This document shows positions 28,727 through 38,349 of a stretch of DNA of 64,000 bases, piece by piece. Numbering within the stretch: position 1 is the first letter of the stretch; each line of letters starts with the position of its first letter. A program made the position numbers and the translations under genes. This stretch comes from Tepidibacter formicigenes DSM 15518 (GTDB lineage Bacteria; Bacillota; Clostridia; Peptostreptococcales; Peptostreptococcaceae), in NCBI RefSeq assembly GCF_900142235.1, contig NZ_FRAE01000005.1, forward strand, positions 39,478-103,477. Direction: 5' to 3'. A model generated the notes under the pieces. It worked only from the letters and a program-made list of their open reading frames with translations. It had not been told where the DNA came from and did not search any database.

Positions 28727-29679
28727 ACCTTTCTACCCTTTCTTTTTAATTCTTCTGCTATTTTTTCAATTTTTCTTAATCTATGATTAACACCTGATTT
28801 TCCAATAGGAGGATTTAGCATTTCTCCTAATTCCTTTAAGCTTAAATCTTCATATTCAGTTCTAAGATAAGCAACCTCTTTTAAATTATTTGGAAGAGCA
28901 TCAATTCCTATTGTATTTTTTATATATTCTATATTTTGAATTTGCCTTATAGCTGCATTTACTGTTTTACTTAGATTTGCAGTTTCACAGTTGACAATTC
29001 TATTTACATTATTTCTCATTTCTTTTACTATTTTTACATTTTCCAAATCTAGTAACGCTTTATGAGCTCCCATTATATTTAATAAATCAGATATCTGCTC
29101 ACTTTCTTTTAAGTATACAACATAATTTTTTTTTCTAACTACTATTTTAGAGTTGAATTCTAAAGAATTTATAAGGTTCTTAAGACTTACACTGAATTCT
29201 TCATTGTTAGTTACAAATTCTAGATGATAAGTTTTTTCTGGATCACTTATAGAACCTCCACCTAAAAAAGCACCTCTTATATATGCTTTTTTACAATTAT
29301 CCTCTTTAAATATATAGTCAGGTATCTCATTATTTATGAGAAATTTTTTACTATCATCCAATATCCCTACTTCTCTTAAAACATCTCTTGCTCCCATATC
29401 ATTGGTAACTAAAAGTATGTAATTATTATTTTTTTTCAAATTTGTATTCTTTTTAACCATTATTTCTGTATGTATATTGAAGCATAATTTTAGAAGCTTG
29501 AATATTTTTCTAGCTATAGCAGGATTCTCTGTTGAAATCTTAAGATTTAATTTTTCAAATCCCATTAATTGAATAGTTCCACTCATTCTTATTATTGCTG
29601 CAAGCTCTGCTGTATTACAGCACCTTTTAGTTGAAATAATTCTAGATAATTCATTTTTTGTTATAGTTGAAAACGACAT
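28723..29679 (-). CDS. whiA: WhiA, sporulation/cell-division DNA-binding protein
   Basis: 318 residues from the ATG at 29679, behind AGGTGAG; a GTG nine bases earlier is less well placed. The N-terminal two thirds is the degenerate LAGLIDADG-type fold of WhiA ([28 protein letters not shown]), without catalytic function in this family. The C-terminal helix-turn-helix is clear ([34 protein letters not shown]). It is part of the conserved rapZ-yvcK-whiA-HPr block, with a Nudix gene between yvcK and whiA. Its resemblance to the intron endonucleases reflects shared fold ancestry only. Confidence 0.95.
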   Translation of the reverse strand: MSFSTITKNELSRIISTKRCCNTAELAAIIRMSGTIQLMGFEKLNLKISTENPAIARKIFKLLKLCFNIHTEIMVKKNTNLKKNNNYILLVTNDMGARDVLREVGILDDSKKFLINNEIPDYIFKEDNCKKAYIRGAFLGGGSISDPEKTYHLEFVTNNEEFSVSLKNLINSLEFNSKIVVRKKNYVVYLKESEQISDLLNIMGAHKALLDLENVKIVKEMRNNVNRIVNCETANLSKTVNAAIRQIQNIEYIKNTIGIDALPNNLKEVAYLRTEYEDLSLKELGEMLNPPIGKSGVNHRLRKIEKIAEELKRKGRKV

Positions 29680-29719
29680 AAATCTCACCTATATAAATAT
29701 TATATCCAAACAATTTTTA

Positions 29720-29763
29720 AGTTAACCTATTATATTAATTCTTAAGAATTAATATAATAGGTT
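29720..29763. repeat. Perfect 44-bp palindrome between the Nudix gene and whiA
   Basis: TTAACCTATTATATTAATTCTT is mirrored with no spacer by its exact reverse complement. No T-run follows on the minus strand. A TATAAT with a weak -35 lies between it and whiA, so it could be an operator, an RNA hairpin, or both. Confidence 0.85.
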
Positions 29764-29781
29764 AATTTAATTATTAAAGTT

Positions 29782-30204
29782 TTAAACTAGTGATAACTTT
29801 TTTATTTCTTGCAATGCTACTTTTATTATTTCCTTTTCATCATCATATCTTGCTAAATCTACAACTCTATTAATATGAATAAATTTAGCATCTATAAAAC
29901 CTTCTTCTTTTTGAGGAATAGTATTCATAGATTTTGATTTCATGAGATACCAAAACACAGTTTTATGAACTGTTTTGCTTTCATCCCAATTTTCTTTAAA
30001 AGTATAATGAATTTCTCCTAGATATTTTAATATATCACCTTTTACTCCAGCTTCTTCTAATACCTCTCTTAATGCAGCTTCATCCTTTTCTTCGCCTTCC
30101 TCGACTTTTCCTTTTGGAAGTACCCAATCTCCATTATACTTTCTTAAGAGAAGTATTGTATTTCCAAATAATACCACGCCACCAGCACTAATTTCTTCTC
30201 TCAT
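29782..30204 (-). CDS. Nudix (MutT-type) hydrolase
   Basis: 140 residues, ATG behind AAGGAGTG. The Nudix box is complete: GKVEEGEEKDEAALREVLEEAGV, matching GX5EX7REUXEEXGU. The fold start is EISAGGVVLFGNTILLLRKYNGDWVLPKG. Members hydrolyse nucleoside diphosphates linked to another group, such as diadenosine polyphosphates or oxidised dNTPs; substrate is not readable here. It lies between yvcK and whiA, and its 3' end faces the 44-bp palindrome. Confidence 0.9.
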   Translation of the reverse strand: MREEISAGGVVLFGNTILLLRKYNGDWVLPKGKVEEGEEKDEAALREVLEEAGVKGDILKYLGEIHYTFKENWDESKTVHKTVFWYLMKSKSMNTIPQKEEGFIDAKFIHINRVVDLARYDDEKEIIKVALQEIKKLSLV

Positions 30205-30335
30205 TTATAGTTTCACTCCTTAAAAAAGCATAATAATAAAAACTTCTACATAAAATCTTCAAATCCTTCTTTTTATACTATTATAAACAATTTGAATAAT
30301 GTAGTGCATAGAAGTCTTTTCTATTATTATAGAAT

Positions 30336-31418
30336 TTATCTTTTTTTTAGTGCCAATTCGGCTATTATCTTTCCTAGCTTTTCCGAGTTATGTCTTATAT
30401 ATTTTTTCTTAACTTCAACAAGACTAGTTTGCATAACAGATATATCAATCTCATTGAGTTTATTTGTTTGCTTTTTATCTATTAAAACTTGAACTGCACC
30501 ATCTTGTTCATATTTTTTTAAGTCATCTTTTGAAATTTTTTCATTATTAGCTATAACCAAATCTATTATTCCATTCTTTGTATGACTTATTATTGAGTTT
30601 ACATGATCATATACATTATATCCATCCGTTTCTCCTGGTTGTGTCATTATATTTGATATATAAACCTTTAGAGCTTTTGTTTTTAGTATAGAATCAATTA
30701 TACCATCTACCATTAAATTAGGTATAATACTTGTGTATAAACTACCTGGCCCTATAACTACTAAGTCTGCATCTTCAATAGCGCTTAAGACTTCTCTTAG
30801 TGGTTTTGGTTTTTTAGGTTCTAAAAAAACTTTATCTATTTTACTATTTTGATTTTTTACTTCTTTCGGTATTAATGATTCTCCTCTAACTATATTTCCA
30901 TTTTTAAGCTTTGCTACAAGCTTTATATCTTCTGTTGTTACTGGAAAAACTTTTCCTGTAACAGCAAATATCTCCGATATTTTAGAAACAGCTATTTCAA
31001 AATTGCCATAAACACCATTCATAGCAGCTAAAAACAAATTTCCAAAGCTCTGACCTTTTAACTGGCCTTCTGTAAATCTATACTGCATTATTTTTTCCAT
31101 GGTAGGCTCCATATCAGCAAGAGCCAATATACAGTTTCTTATATCTCCAGGAGGAAGCATTCCAAGATCTTCTCTTAAAACGCCAGATCCTCCTCCATCA
31201 TCTGCAACAGTAACAACAGCAGTAATATTATCTGTAAATTTTTTTAAGCCTCTTAAAAAAATTGATTGACCTGTCCCCCCGCCTATTACAACTATTTTAG
31301 GTCCTTTTTTGCATTTATCTATTACTTTTTTATTTTTTAAAGTTTTATAATTTAAGTAAACTGAAATTCCTAAGCTAATACTTCCTATCATCCCCATATA
31401 AAAACCAAAATTATTCAT
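30336..31418 (-). CDS. yvcK: YvcK/CofD-like protein (gluconeogenesis factor)
   Basis: 360 residues from the ATG at 31418 (GGAGG five bases ahead); a TTG extension of four codons overlaps the ribosome site. An N-terminal hydrophobic stretch precedes the Rossmann motif PKIVVIGGGTGQSIFLRGLKK, then VADDGGGSGVLREDLGMLPPGD and VIGPGSLYTSIIPNLMV. YvcK binds UDP-sugars and is linked to cell-shape control and growth on gluconeogenic carbon in Bacillus. It follows rapZ directly, as in most Firmicutes. Confidence 0.95.
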   Translation of the reverse strand: MNNFGFYMGMIGSISLGISVYLNYKTLKNKKVIDKCKKGPKIVVIGGGTGQSIFLRGLKKFTDNITAVVTVADDGGGSGVLREDLGMLPPGDIRNCILALADMEPTMEKIMQYRFTEGQLKGQSFGNLFLAAMNGVYGNFEIAVSKISEIFAVTGKVFPVTTEDIKLVAKLKNGNIVRGESLIPKEVKNQNSKIDKVFLEPKKPKPLREVLSAIEDADLVVIGPGSLYTSIIPNLMVDGIIDSILKTKALKVYISNIMTQPGETDGYNVYDHVNSIISHTKNGIIDLVIANNEKISKDDLKKYEQDGAVQVLIDKKQTNKLNEIDISVMQTSLVEVKKKYIRHNSEKLGKIIAELALKKR

Positions 31419-31430
31419 TTTATCCTCCAA

Positions 31431-32288
31431 CTACCTTAATGTATAATCCCTGTGCTTTTTTAGCACTCTATAGTTCTTTTCTTTAAGATAGTCATAAAGT
31501 AAATTCGCTATAGTCACAGACCTATGTCTTCCACCAGTACATCCAATAGCAATAACCAAGTGATTTTTTCCCTCTTCTAAATATTGAGGTATTAAAAAGT
31601 CTATCATATCTGATAATTTTTCAAAAAACTTTACACTTATAGGAGAATTCATTACATATGTTCTGATTATCTCTTCTTCTCCTGTTTTTTCTCTTAATTC
31701 TTCTATATAGTAAGGATTAGGTAAAAATCTAACATCAAATACTAAATCTGCATCAAGGGGAATTCCATGTTTAAACCCAAATGATGTTACTGATATTATA
31801 AGATTTCCTTTTGTGTCTCCTTTAAGATATATCCTATTTATTTCTTCTTGTAAATCTCTAGGTTTCATATTGCTAGTATTTATTATATTATCGGCCTTTT
31901 GTTTTAGTTCATTTAAAATTTCTCTTTCTTTTTTTATTCCTTCAACTATATCTGTATTAGAAGATAATGGATGATTTCTTCTAGTCATTTTATATCTTTT
32001 TACTAAAACATTGTCACTACAATCTAAAAATAATATTTCATATTCATATCCAAATTGCTTTAACGTTTCTAAACTATCATTTAAATCTTTAAAAAATCCT
32101 CTTCCCCTTATATCTATTCCCAGAGCTATTTTTTCAATAGAACCTTTAGATTGATAGCAAAGCTCTGCAAACTTTGATATAAGAGTAGGTGGTAAGTTAT
32201 CTACACAGTAAAATCCTATATCCTCTAAAGACTTCATAGCTTCACTTTTTCCTGCACCAGATAGACCTGTTACTACTACAAACCTCAA
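31431..32288 (-). CDS. rapZ: RapZ/YvcJ nucleotide-binding protein
   Basis: 285 residues. The P-loop [27 protein letters not shown] opens the protein and the RapZ C-terminal domain carries [16 protein letters not shown]. The start codon is TTG, placed right after the PHP gene stop (TGA TTG), with GGGGAG inside the upstream gene. In E. coli RapZ controls GlmS through small RNA decay; the Firmicute homologue YvcJ is a GTPase/ATPase with less clear function. Gene order rapZ-yvcK-whiA is the standard block. Confidence 0.95.
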   Translation of the reverse strand: MRFVVVTGLSGAGKSEAMKSLEDIGFYCVDNLPPTLISKFAELCYQSKGSIEKIALGIDIRGRGFFKDLNDSLETLKQFGYEYEILFLDCSDNVLVKRYKMTRRNHPLSSNTDIVEGIKKEREILNELKQKADNIINTSNMKPRDLQEEINRIYLKGDTKGNLIISVTSFGFKHGIPLDADLVFDVRFLPNPYYIEELREKTGEEEIIRTYVMNSPISVKFFEKLSDMIDFLIPQYLEEGKNHLVIAIGCTGGRHRSVTIANLLYDYLKEKNYRVLKKHRDYTLR

Positions 32289-33017
32289 TCACTTCATCTC
32301 CCCATCTATATTTATAATACTTTTCATATCAATTCCTGCTTTTTTTGCTCTATAAATTCCATCTATAAAATTACCTACATCCTCTGCTTCATGTGCATCA
32401 GATCCTATTGCAAATTTTACACCACTATCTTTTATTAATTTTAATTCTTCTATTGTCAAATGTCCGTGTTTAGAATTTATCTCAAGTGCTGTATCTGTTT
32501 CTTTAGCAACTTTTGCGACCTCAATTAAATCTATCATAGCTTTTGCTCCAGGATGTGTTATTATAAATATATCATTTTTTTTCATTGTGTTCACTACTGC
32601 ATTTGTATTATATTCTATAGCATTTTTTTTTAATGGTCCTAAGAAATTTATAATATGATTCAGAGTTCCTTTTATTAATTTAGTAGGAGTTGATCCAAAA
32701 TGATATCCTGCCATAACATAATCAAAATACTTTCTTACTTTATCATCAACATCTATATTTCCCTTATCATCTAAAATATTTGCTTCTATTCCCATCAATA
32801 TATTTATATTTGGATATTTTTCTCTTAACATATCTATTTCTTCTCTCATTTTAGGAATATCTTTATATTTAATTCCAAAACCCATATGCTTATATCCATG
32901 GTCAGAAATTCCTATAGTTTTAAGTCCCTTAGAAATAGCAGATTTTACATTATCTTCTATAGTCCCTTTCCCATGGCTGTAAATAGTATGAGTATGATAA
33001 TCTGCAGTTATATTCAT
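32289..33017 (-). CDS. PHP-domain phosphatase/phosphoesterase
   Basis: 242 residues, ATG behind AAAAGGGG. PHP metal motifs are present: ADYHTHTIYSHGKG, ISDHGYKHMG, MGIEANILD, VMAGYHFG, ITHPGAKAMIDL, and AIGSDAHEAEDVGNF. It resembles the YcdX/histidinol-phosphatase-like branch; the physiological substrate is not known. It is directly coupled to rapZ downstream (stop and start adjoin) and lies 16 bases after murB, a neighbourhood kept in related Clostridia. Confidence 0.9.
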   Translation of the reverse strand: MNITADYHTHTIYSHGKGTIEDNVKSAISKGLKTIGISDHGYKHMGFGIKYKDIPKMREEIDMLREKYPNINILMGIEANILDDKGNIDVDDKVRKYFDYVMAGYHFGSTPTKLIKGTLNHIINFLGPLKKNAIEYNTNAVVNTMKKNDIFIITHPGAKAMIDLIEVAKVAKETDTALEINSKHGHLTIEELKLIKDSGVKFAIGSDAHEAEDVGNFIDGIYRAKKAGIDMKSIINIDGEMK

Positions 33018-33033
33018 ATCAAGTTCCCCTTTT

Positions 33034-33948
33034 TTAATCTTCTCCGATAATTTTAACTTCTTCCTCTAATACTACATTAAATTTATCGTAGACTGTCTTT
33101 TTAATAATATCAAGAAGTTCTAATATATCACTAGCACTTGCATTTCCTGTATTTACCACAAACCCACAGTGCTTTGTAGATACTTGAGCTCCTTTTAGTG
33201 TAAGACCTCTAAGTCCACTATCTTCTATTAATTTACCAGCATAGTAACCTTGTGGTCTTTTAAATGTACTTCCTGCACTAGGCATATTGAGTGGTTGTTT
33301 AGTAGTTCTTTTTAAATTTAAATCATCGTATATAGCTTTTATATCTTCGTATTTACCCACTTTAAGAGCTACTTTAGCTTCTAATACTATATAATTTTTT
33401 TCAGTTATCAAGCTTTTTCTGTATCCAAATTCCATTTCTTCATTGCTAAGTTCAACTATATTTCCATCCATATCTAATAATCTAACAGACTCAACAACAT
33501 CTTTCATTTCTCCACCATAAGCTCCTGCATTCATTGCAATAGCTCCACCTAATGTGCCAGGAATTCCACTTGCAAATTCAAATCCTGAAAGTGAATTCTT
33601 TAAAATATTTTTAGCAAGTTTTGATAGTAATATTCCAGATTGAGCTTTTATAATATTATCTTTTATTTCAAAATCACTATAGTTTTCTGCTATTTTAATT
33701 ACAACTCCCCTTATTCCACCATCTTTAACTAATAGATTAGATCCATTTCCCATTAAAAAATAAGGAATATTTTCTTTATTTACAAGGATTATTAATTTTT
33801 TTATTTCATCTTCATTTCTAGGAGTAACTAAAAAATCTGCTGGTCCTCCTATTTTAAAAGATGTATGATTTTTCATAAGTTCATCTATTAATATATCTTT
33901 TTTGTCTAAAATTTCACATAGCTTATGGTAAACATAATCTTTATTCAT
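33034..33948 (-). CDS. murB: UDP-N-acetylenolpyruvoylglucosamine reductase
   Basis: 304 residues from the ATG at 33948; a preceding ATG touches the GGAGGG box. It has the FAD-binding region (SFKIGGPADFLVTP, YFLMGNGSNLLVKDGGIRGVVI), the type II MurB motif GIPGTLGGAIAMNAGAYGGEM, and the catalytic serine region SAGSTFKRP, with C-terminal KGAQVSTKHCGFVVN. It reduces UDP-GlcNAc-enolpyruvate to UDP-MurNAc for peptidoglycan. It heads the murB-PHP-rapZ-yvcK unit. Confidence 0.96.
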   Translation of the reverse strand: MNKDYVYHKLCEILDKKDILIDELMKNHTSFKIGGPADFLVTPRNEDEIKKLIILVNKENIPYFLMGNGSNLLVKDGGIRGVVIKIAENYSDFEIKDNIIKAQSGILLSKLAKNILKNSLSGFEFASGIPGTLGGAIAMNAGAYGGEMKDVVESVRLLDMDGNIVELSNEEMEFGYRKSLITEKNYIVLEAKVALKVGKYEDIKAIYDDLNLKRTTKQPLNMPSAGSTFKRPQGYYAGKLIEDSGLRGLTLKGAQVSTKHCGFVVNTGNASASDILELLDIIKKTVYDKFNVVLEEEVKIIGED

Positions 33949-34011
33949 ATACATCCCTCCAAAAAAATATTACATCTTTAAGTATATAATTAAATTTCCC
34001 CAAGGTCAAAA

Positions 34012-34046
34012 GAAAAAGAGATACTTTATTATATAAAGTACCTCTT
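34012..34046 (-). terminator. Terminator-like hairpin downstream of the focA pseudogene
   Basis: On the minus strand AAGAGGTACTTTATA pairs with TAAAGTATCTCTT and is followed by TTTTC. It would serve transcription coming from 34660. Confidence 0.65.
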
Positions 34047-34175
34047 ATAAAAATATTCTCAAAACTATAAAATTAAAAAGGATGTAAACTAAAGAAAACC
34101 ACTTAAACCATATCTAAATTATATCACACTGTATACAGTATGTAAATATCTATTAAGACTGCTTTTTGAATTACG

Positions 34176-34660
34176 TTATTTAGTTAAAATTTCGCATTTG
34201 TTATCGTTTTCCTCTTTCTTAAAAGGTTTTACATAACATATATAGTATACAACTGGAACTACTATACCTCCACCTACTATATTACCTATTGTTACAGGAA
34301 TTAAATTCTTAATAAATATTTCTCCCCAAGTTGCTGATAAGCCTAATAATTTGCCCATAGGTATAAAAAACATATTTGCAATACTATGTTCATAACCAGA
34401 TAATACAAATAGCATTATAGGAAACCAACAAGCATAAGTCCTACAGGAAATACAAATGCTCCTAAAAATTTCATTATTCCAACGTCTATACTTTTTAAAG
34501 TCTGCATAACAACAATATCTCCATAAGCACCAAAACTTATAAACATACCTGCAAAAATTCCCAAAAGAATAAGCCTGCTTATCGAAAGATTAGCTTTAGC
34601 TATGCCTGACTTTATAGTAGCTTTAGCTACTTCTGGTGGTAGTAAATATCTTTTTTCCAT
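34176..34660 (-). pseudogene. Deleted formate/nitrite transporter gene (focA paralogue)
   Basis: The 5' piece reads YLLPPEVAKATIKSGIAKANLSISRLILLGIFAGMFISFGAYGD-type sequence to GLMLVGFL and stop. The 3' piece, in another frame, reads MLFVLSGYEHSIANMFFIP...IPVTIGNIVGGGIVVP. A normal FNT protein has more than 100 residues between these points, including the central GGDLFTGN half-helix, all missing here. The junction is at about 34415 (GGTTTCCTATAATG), where FPIMLFV continues out of frame. One out-of-frame internal deletion explains both. The intact paralogue lies divergently at 34959. Confidence 0.9.
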
Positions 34661-34958
34661 AAACTCTCCCCCCTTGTATTTTTATACCCCTTTCATTTAT
34701 ATTTTATCTTAATTTCTATTTTTTTACAATTGGTTTCGTTTTACTTTTATCAATCTTCTTAAAGTATTTTAAGTCATTAATTTACATTTTTTTGTTTCTT
34801 TTCTTAAATTATACTAAATAATATAATTTACTTATTTTTCATAATTAAATAATAATTAATAATATGTTGTTTTTTGTATACATAATGATATAATTTGTAT
34901 ATAATTATAATTAATTATCAATATTTTAACACAATAAGAAAGGAGACATATTCTTATC

Positions 34959-35843
34959 ATGAACAGTAAAAATTACTTAACACCTGATGAAATTGCACTA
35001 TCAACGATTAAAACAGGTATTAAAAAAATTAATCGTCCTTATATTAAACAATTTATATTAGGTATTTTAGCAGGAGCTTTTATTGCTTTTGCAGCTGAAG
35101 GTTCTAACGTTTCAGCTTATGGATTATGGGCAAAACCTGAAACTTATGGCCTTGGAAAAGCCATGGCAGGAGCAATATTTGGAACTGGACTTATGCTTGT
35201 TTTATTAGCAGGAGGGGATTTATTTACAGGAAATACGCTTATATTTATGTCTGTACTTGAAAGAAAAGTAAAATTAAGCGATATGCTGAAAAACTGGTTA
35301 TTTGTTTACTTGGGAAACTTTGTAGGATCCCTACTTATATCATATATGATTGTAAAATCAGGTCAACTACACATGGGAAATAATATGCTTGCAGGAACTA
35401 CTATAAAAATAGCATCATACAAAGTATCTCTTTCATTTACATCTGCACTTTTCTTAGGAATTATGTGCAACTGGCTTGTATGTCTTGCTGTATGGATGGC
35501 TTATGGTGCTAAAGATTTTGCAGGAAAAATACTTGCTATATTATTTCCAATATGGTTATTTATAACATCAGGATTTGAGCATAGCGTTGCAAATATGTAC
35601 TATATATCAGCAGGAATACTAGCTAAATCAAATCCACATTATGCTGAAGCTTCTCACCTTACTCAAGAAGCTCTAAATGCATTAAATTGGAAATCATTTA
35701 TAGTAAATAACTTAATTCCTGTAACTCTTGGAAATATAATTGGAGGAGCAGTATTTGTAGGAGCTGTATATTGGTTCTTATATTTAAAGAAATCTAAAAG
35801 CGAAGTAAATTCAGAGGAAAAAACTGCAAAGAGTAATTCTTAA
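34959..35843 (+). CDS. Formate/nitrite transporter (FNT) family channel
   Basis: 294 residues, ATG behind GAAAGGAGAC. Six membrane helices with FNT signatures: PDEIALSTIKTGIKKINRPY, FILGILAGAFIAFAAEGSN, LLAGGDLFTGNTLIF, NWLVCLAVWMAYGAKDFAGKI with central half-helix features, and GFEHSVANMY with the pore histidine. FNT pentamers move formate, nitrite or hydrosulfide; the exact anion cannot be read. Next to the glycyl-radical cluster, formate is attractive but unproven. The 298-bp divergent interval upstream is AT-rich with TATAAT-like boxes and no recognised operator. Confidence 0.93.
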   Translation: MNSKNYLTPDEIALSTIKTGIKKINRPYIKQFILGILAGAFIAFAAEGSNVSAYGLWAKPETYGLGKAMAGAIFGTGLMLVLLAGGDLFTGNTLIFMSVLERKVKLSDMLKNWLFVYLGNFVGSLLISYMIVKSGQLHMGNNMLAGTTIKIASYKVSLSFTSALFLGIMCNWLVCLAVWMAYGAKDFAGKILAILFPIWLFITSGFEHSVANMYYISAGILAKSNPHYAEASHLTQEALNALNWKSFIVNNLIPVTLGNIIGGAVFVGAVYWFLYLKKSKSEVNSEEKTAKSNS

Positions 35844-35884
35844 TTAAATAATACGCCCTAATGATAACGAAAAGTAAAATATGT

Positions 35885-35933
35885 AAAAAGATTGTATAGT
35901 AATTATTAAAATAATTGCCATACAATCTTTTTT
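35885..35933. terminator. Bidirectional terminator between the FNT gene and hpdA
   Basis: AAAAGATTGTAT and ATACAATCTTTT with inner AATTATT/AATAATT pairing, T-runs on both strands. It serves the converging FNT gene and hpdA. Confidence 0.88.
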
Positions 35934-35955
35934 ATATTTCATATAATATATTCAA

Positions 35956-36897
35956 TTAAAATAAAGTATCATGGCCTATGTAACAAGCTATATTGTTTTC
36001 CATAAATAAATCTTGTATTTCCTCCAATTTCTTTATAGGTGTTGGTTCTTCATTTTTATATTTATATTCTTTCCCTAGCTGTCTCCATTTAGACTCCCCT
36101 AATCTATGAAATGGAAGTATGTTTATCTCAACTAAATTATTTTCTTTCATAAAACTAATAGTATCCATTATGTTTTCGTAAGTATCATTAAATTGTCTTA
36201 TTACTGGCATTCTAAGAACTAACCTTCCATTCCAATTAAAGTTTACTAATGACTTTATATTACTTAGTATTAAGTCATTATAAACTCCAGTTTTTTTCTT
36301 ATGATTTTCTCTGTTCATATGCTTTACATCAATAAATGCAAAGTCTATATATTTAAATGCTTCTAAAAAAGTATCATTCTCTATATAAGCAGTAGTTTCA
36401 ATGGCAGTATGAAAATAATTTTTCTTACATTCTTTCAAAACATTTATTAAAAATTCACTTTGAATAAATGGCTCTCCACCGCTAAATGTAACTCCACCAT
36501 CCTTACTCCAAGAGTGACTGTCCCTATTTAGTATTTTTATAATATCTGAAACTTTATACTCTTTTCCACATACTTTTAATGCGTCATAATAACAAACACT
36601 ACTACATTCAAAAGTTGTACAATTTTTACATATATCCCAATTTAATTTTAGTTTATTATTTTCAAAATTAAGACCTCCATATTTACATATATTTTTACAT
36701 CTATTACATCCTTTTTCAAATCTACAACTTGTCTGATTAAACATAATATATTTTTTTAATGTCCAACTTTCTGGGTTTGCACACCACTCACATTTTAAAG
36801 GACATCCACTCATAAAAACTGTTGTTCTACATCCCGGTCCATCATGTACTGAAAAGCTCTGTATATCAAATATAGTTCCTTTTATTTCATTATCCAT
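35956..36897 (-). CDS. hpdA: 4-Hydroxyphenylacetate decarboxylase activating enzyme
   Basis: 313 residues. Radical SAM glycyl-radical activase: FDIQSFSVHDGPGCRTTVFMSGC, the cluster motif CPLKCEWC, a ferredoxin-like insert with further cysteines (CRFEKGCNRCKNIC; CKNCTTFECSSVC), GGVTFSGGEPFIQ, and HRLGESKWRQLGKEY. It closely matches remembered HpdA of Clostridioides difficile throughout. It makes the glycyl radical on HpdB. Unlike the compact hpdBCA order known there, it is separated from hpdC by an MFS gene, and a 19-bp inverted repeat lies just upstream. Confidence 0.94.
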   Translation of the reverse strand: MDNEIKGTIFDIQSFSVHDGPGCRTTVFMSGCPLKCEWCANPESWTLKKYIMFNQTSCRFEKGCNRCKNICKYGGLNFENNKLKLNWDICKNCTTFECSSVCYYDALKVCGKEYKVSDIIKILNRDSHSWSKDGGVTFSGGEPFIQSEFLINVLKECKKNYFHTAIETTAYIENDTFLEAFKYIDFAFIDVKHMNRENHKKKTGVYNDLILSNIKSLVNFNWNGRLVLRMPVIRQFNDTYENIMDTISFMKENNLVEINILPFHRLGESKWRQLGKEYKYKNEEPTPIKKLEEIQDLFMENNIACYIGHDTLF

Positions 36898-36920
36898 AAA
36901 AATCCCCCATTTTTATATTT

Positions 36921-36961
36921 TAATTTGAGTTGTACAATTACTAATTGTACAACTCAAATTA
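36921..36961. repeat. Perfect 19-bp inverted repeat between the MFS gene and hpdA
   Basis: TAATTTGAGTTGTACAATT (36921-36939) and its exact complement (36943-36961) are separated by three bases. No T-run follows in the minus direction. It begins four bases after the MFS stop. It may be an intercistronic processing or attenuation hairpin, or an operator. Confidence 0.85.
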
Positions 36962-36964
36962 GTA

Positions 36965-38260
36965 TTATTTATCTAATGCTTCTTTATTCTTACCAATTGA
37001 TAATGGAAGAAATAGAGCAACAATAGCTGATACTAAAAATGAAGCTGTTGCAAACTTTAATGAATTGAAATAGTTCCCAGATATATCATATAAGTATGCA
37101 CCCATAAAACTTCCAAACGCAGGTCCTATTCCCATAACTATAAGAGTTGATAACCCCCAAATTTTCCCAAAAGTTTTGTTTCCATAAACAGATGCAGCAT
37201 ATCCTGCAACTCCACCAGGTTCAATAGCCCAATAAACAGCAAATATAATACATGATACTATACTTAAAATTGCTGCTCCTTTTCCAGTCATTAAAACTAT
37301 ACATGCTATAACCCCTGTTATAGGTGCAAAAGTAATCATAAGTTTTCTAGCTTTAGTTTCATTTTTTAGTTTACTTACTAATTTATCAGCTATAAATCCC
37401 ATAAAAGGCATTGTAAATATTCCAGCTATTCCTATTACAACATAAAGATTTGTTGCAGTGGATAATGATAAATTGCAATCTGATGTCCAATACTTTACAA
37501 TTTGAGTCCAAACTAAAAATTCAGCAACCATACTTGTTAAAAATGCAATAATCGCTCCCCAAATAGGAAAAGTAGAAAAAGCCTGTTTAATACTCCATTC
37601 TCTATTATTTGAGCTAACTTCTCTAGGCTTTATTGTGTCAAGCCCAAAAGGCGAAAGTCCATAATATTCTGGATTTTTCTTTGCAACAATAGTAGCAATT
37701 ATTAACGCTATAAATACAACTAGTGATAAAATTCTCATTGCAAATCTCCAGTCCATTGTTGCAAGAACTTGTTTTGCACCAAGGCTTAGTATAACTTGTG
37801 CAACAGGTGCTCCCATAAATGCCATTCCCCACATGGTAGCATACGCTTTGCCTACATACCATTTTCTTACTGATACTGTTGATGATACCCAAAGCATTCC
37901 TGTTCCTATACCTGCAAATACAGCATATGGAAGTAAATATGATATATATGTTTTAGCAAAGCTTGTTATTAAAAACCCTAAAGACCCACTAATTGCTCCT
38001 AAAAAATAAGCAGGTTTTGTACCCCATTTATCTATTATCATTCCACTAAAGAATGCAGTTACTGCATAAACACTCATCATAAGTGAATAACCAAGAGTTA
38101 ATCTAGATGCACTCCATCCTAAATTCTTTGCCATTGGTCCCTGTAAAACTGAAAAAGTAGCCCTATACCCAAACAAGCAAAATACAGCAAGCCATGATGC
38201 AAGTACAACCATATACCCTAGGTGTTTTGCTCTTTTTTCACTTACTTCGCTTTCTAACAT
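36965..38260 (-). CDS. MFS transporter inside the hpd cluster (probable aromatic acid carrier)
   Basis: 431 residues from the ATG at 38260 (GAAAGGA upstream); a longer frame to 38320 runs through a hairpin. About twelve membrane helices with the MFS loop signature GMIIDKWGTKPAYFLGA and an OxlT-like second half (MPFMGFIADKLVSKLK; AIEPGGVAGYAASVYGNKTFGKIWG). OxlT-type carriers exchange organic anions. Placement between hpdC and hpdA suggests uptake of 4-hydroxyphenylacetate or export of a product; this is inference. A weak terminator-like hairpin separates it from hpdC. Confidence 0.85.
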   Translation of the reverse strand: MLESEVSEKRAKHLGYMVVLASWLAVFCLFGYRATFSVLQGPMAKNLGWSASRLTLGYSLMMSVYAVTAFFSGMIIDKWGTKPAYFLGAISGSLGFLITSFAKTYISYLLPYAVFAGIGTGMLWVSSTVSVRKWYVGKAYATMWGMAFMGAPVAQVILSLGAKQVLATMDWRFAMRILSLVVFIALIIATIVAKKNPEYYGLSPFGLDTIKPREVSSNNREWSIKQAFSTFPIWGAIIAFLTSMVAEFLVWTQIVKYWTSDCNLSLSTATNLYVVIGIAGIFTMPFMGFIADKLVSKLKNETKARKLMITFAPITGVIACIVLMTGKGAAILSIVSCIIFAVYWAIEPGGVAGYAASVYGNKTFGKIWGLSTLIVMGIGPAFGSFMGAYLYDISGNYFNSLKFATASFLVSAIVALFLPLSIGKNKEALDK

Positions 38261-38302
38261 TAATATCAATCCTTTCAATAGAATTGTGGTTAATATTAAA
38301 TC

Positions 38303-38331
38303 AAAAGACGCAATATTCAATTGCGCCTTTT
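38303..38331 (-). terminator. Attenuator-like hairpin between hpdC and the MFS gene
   Basis: AAAAGGCGCAATT and ATTGCGTCTTTT pair across a short loop with one G-U pair on the minus strand. The T-run is short, so partial termination is more likely than full. Confidence 0.6.
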
Positions 38332-38349
38332 AAATTTTAGGATTAAAAA

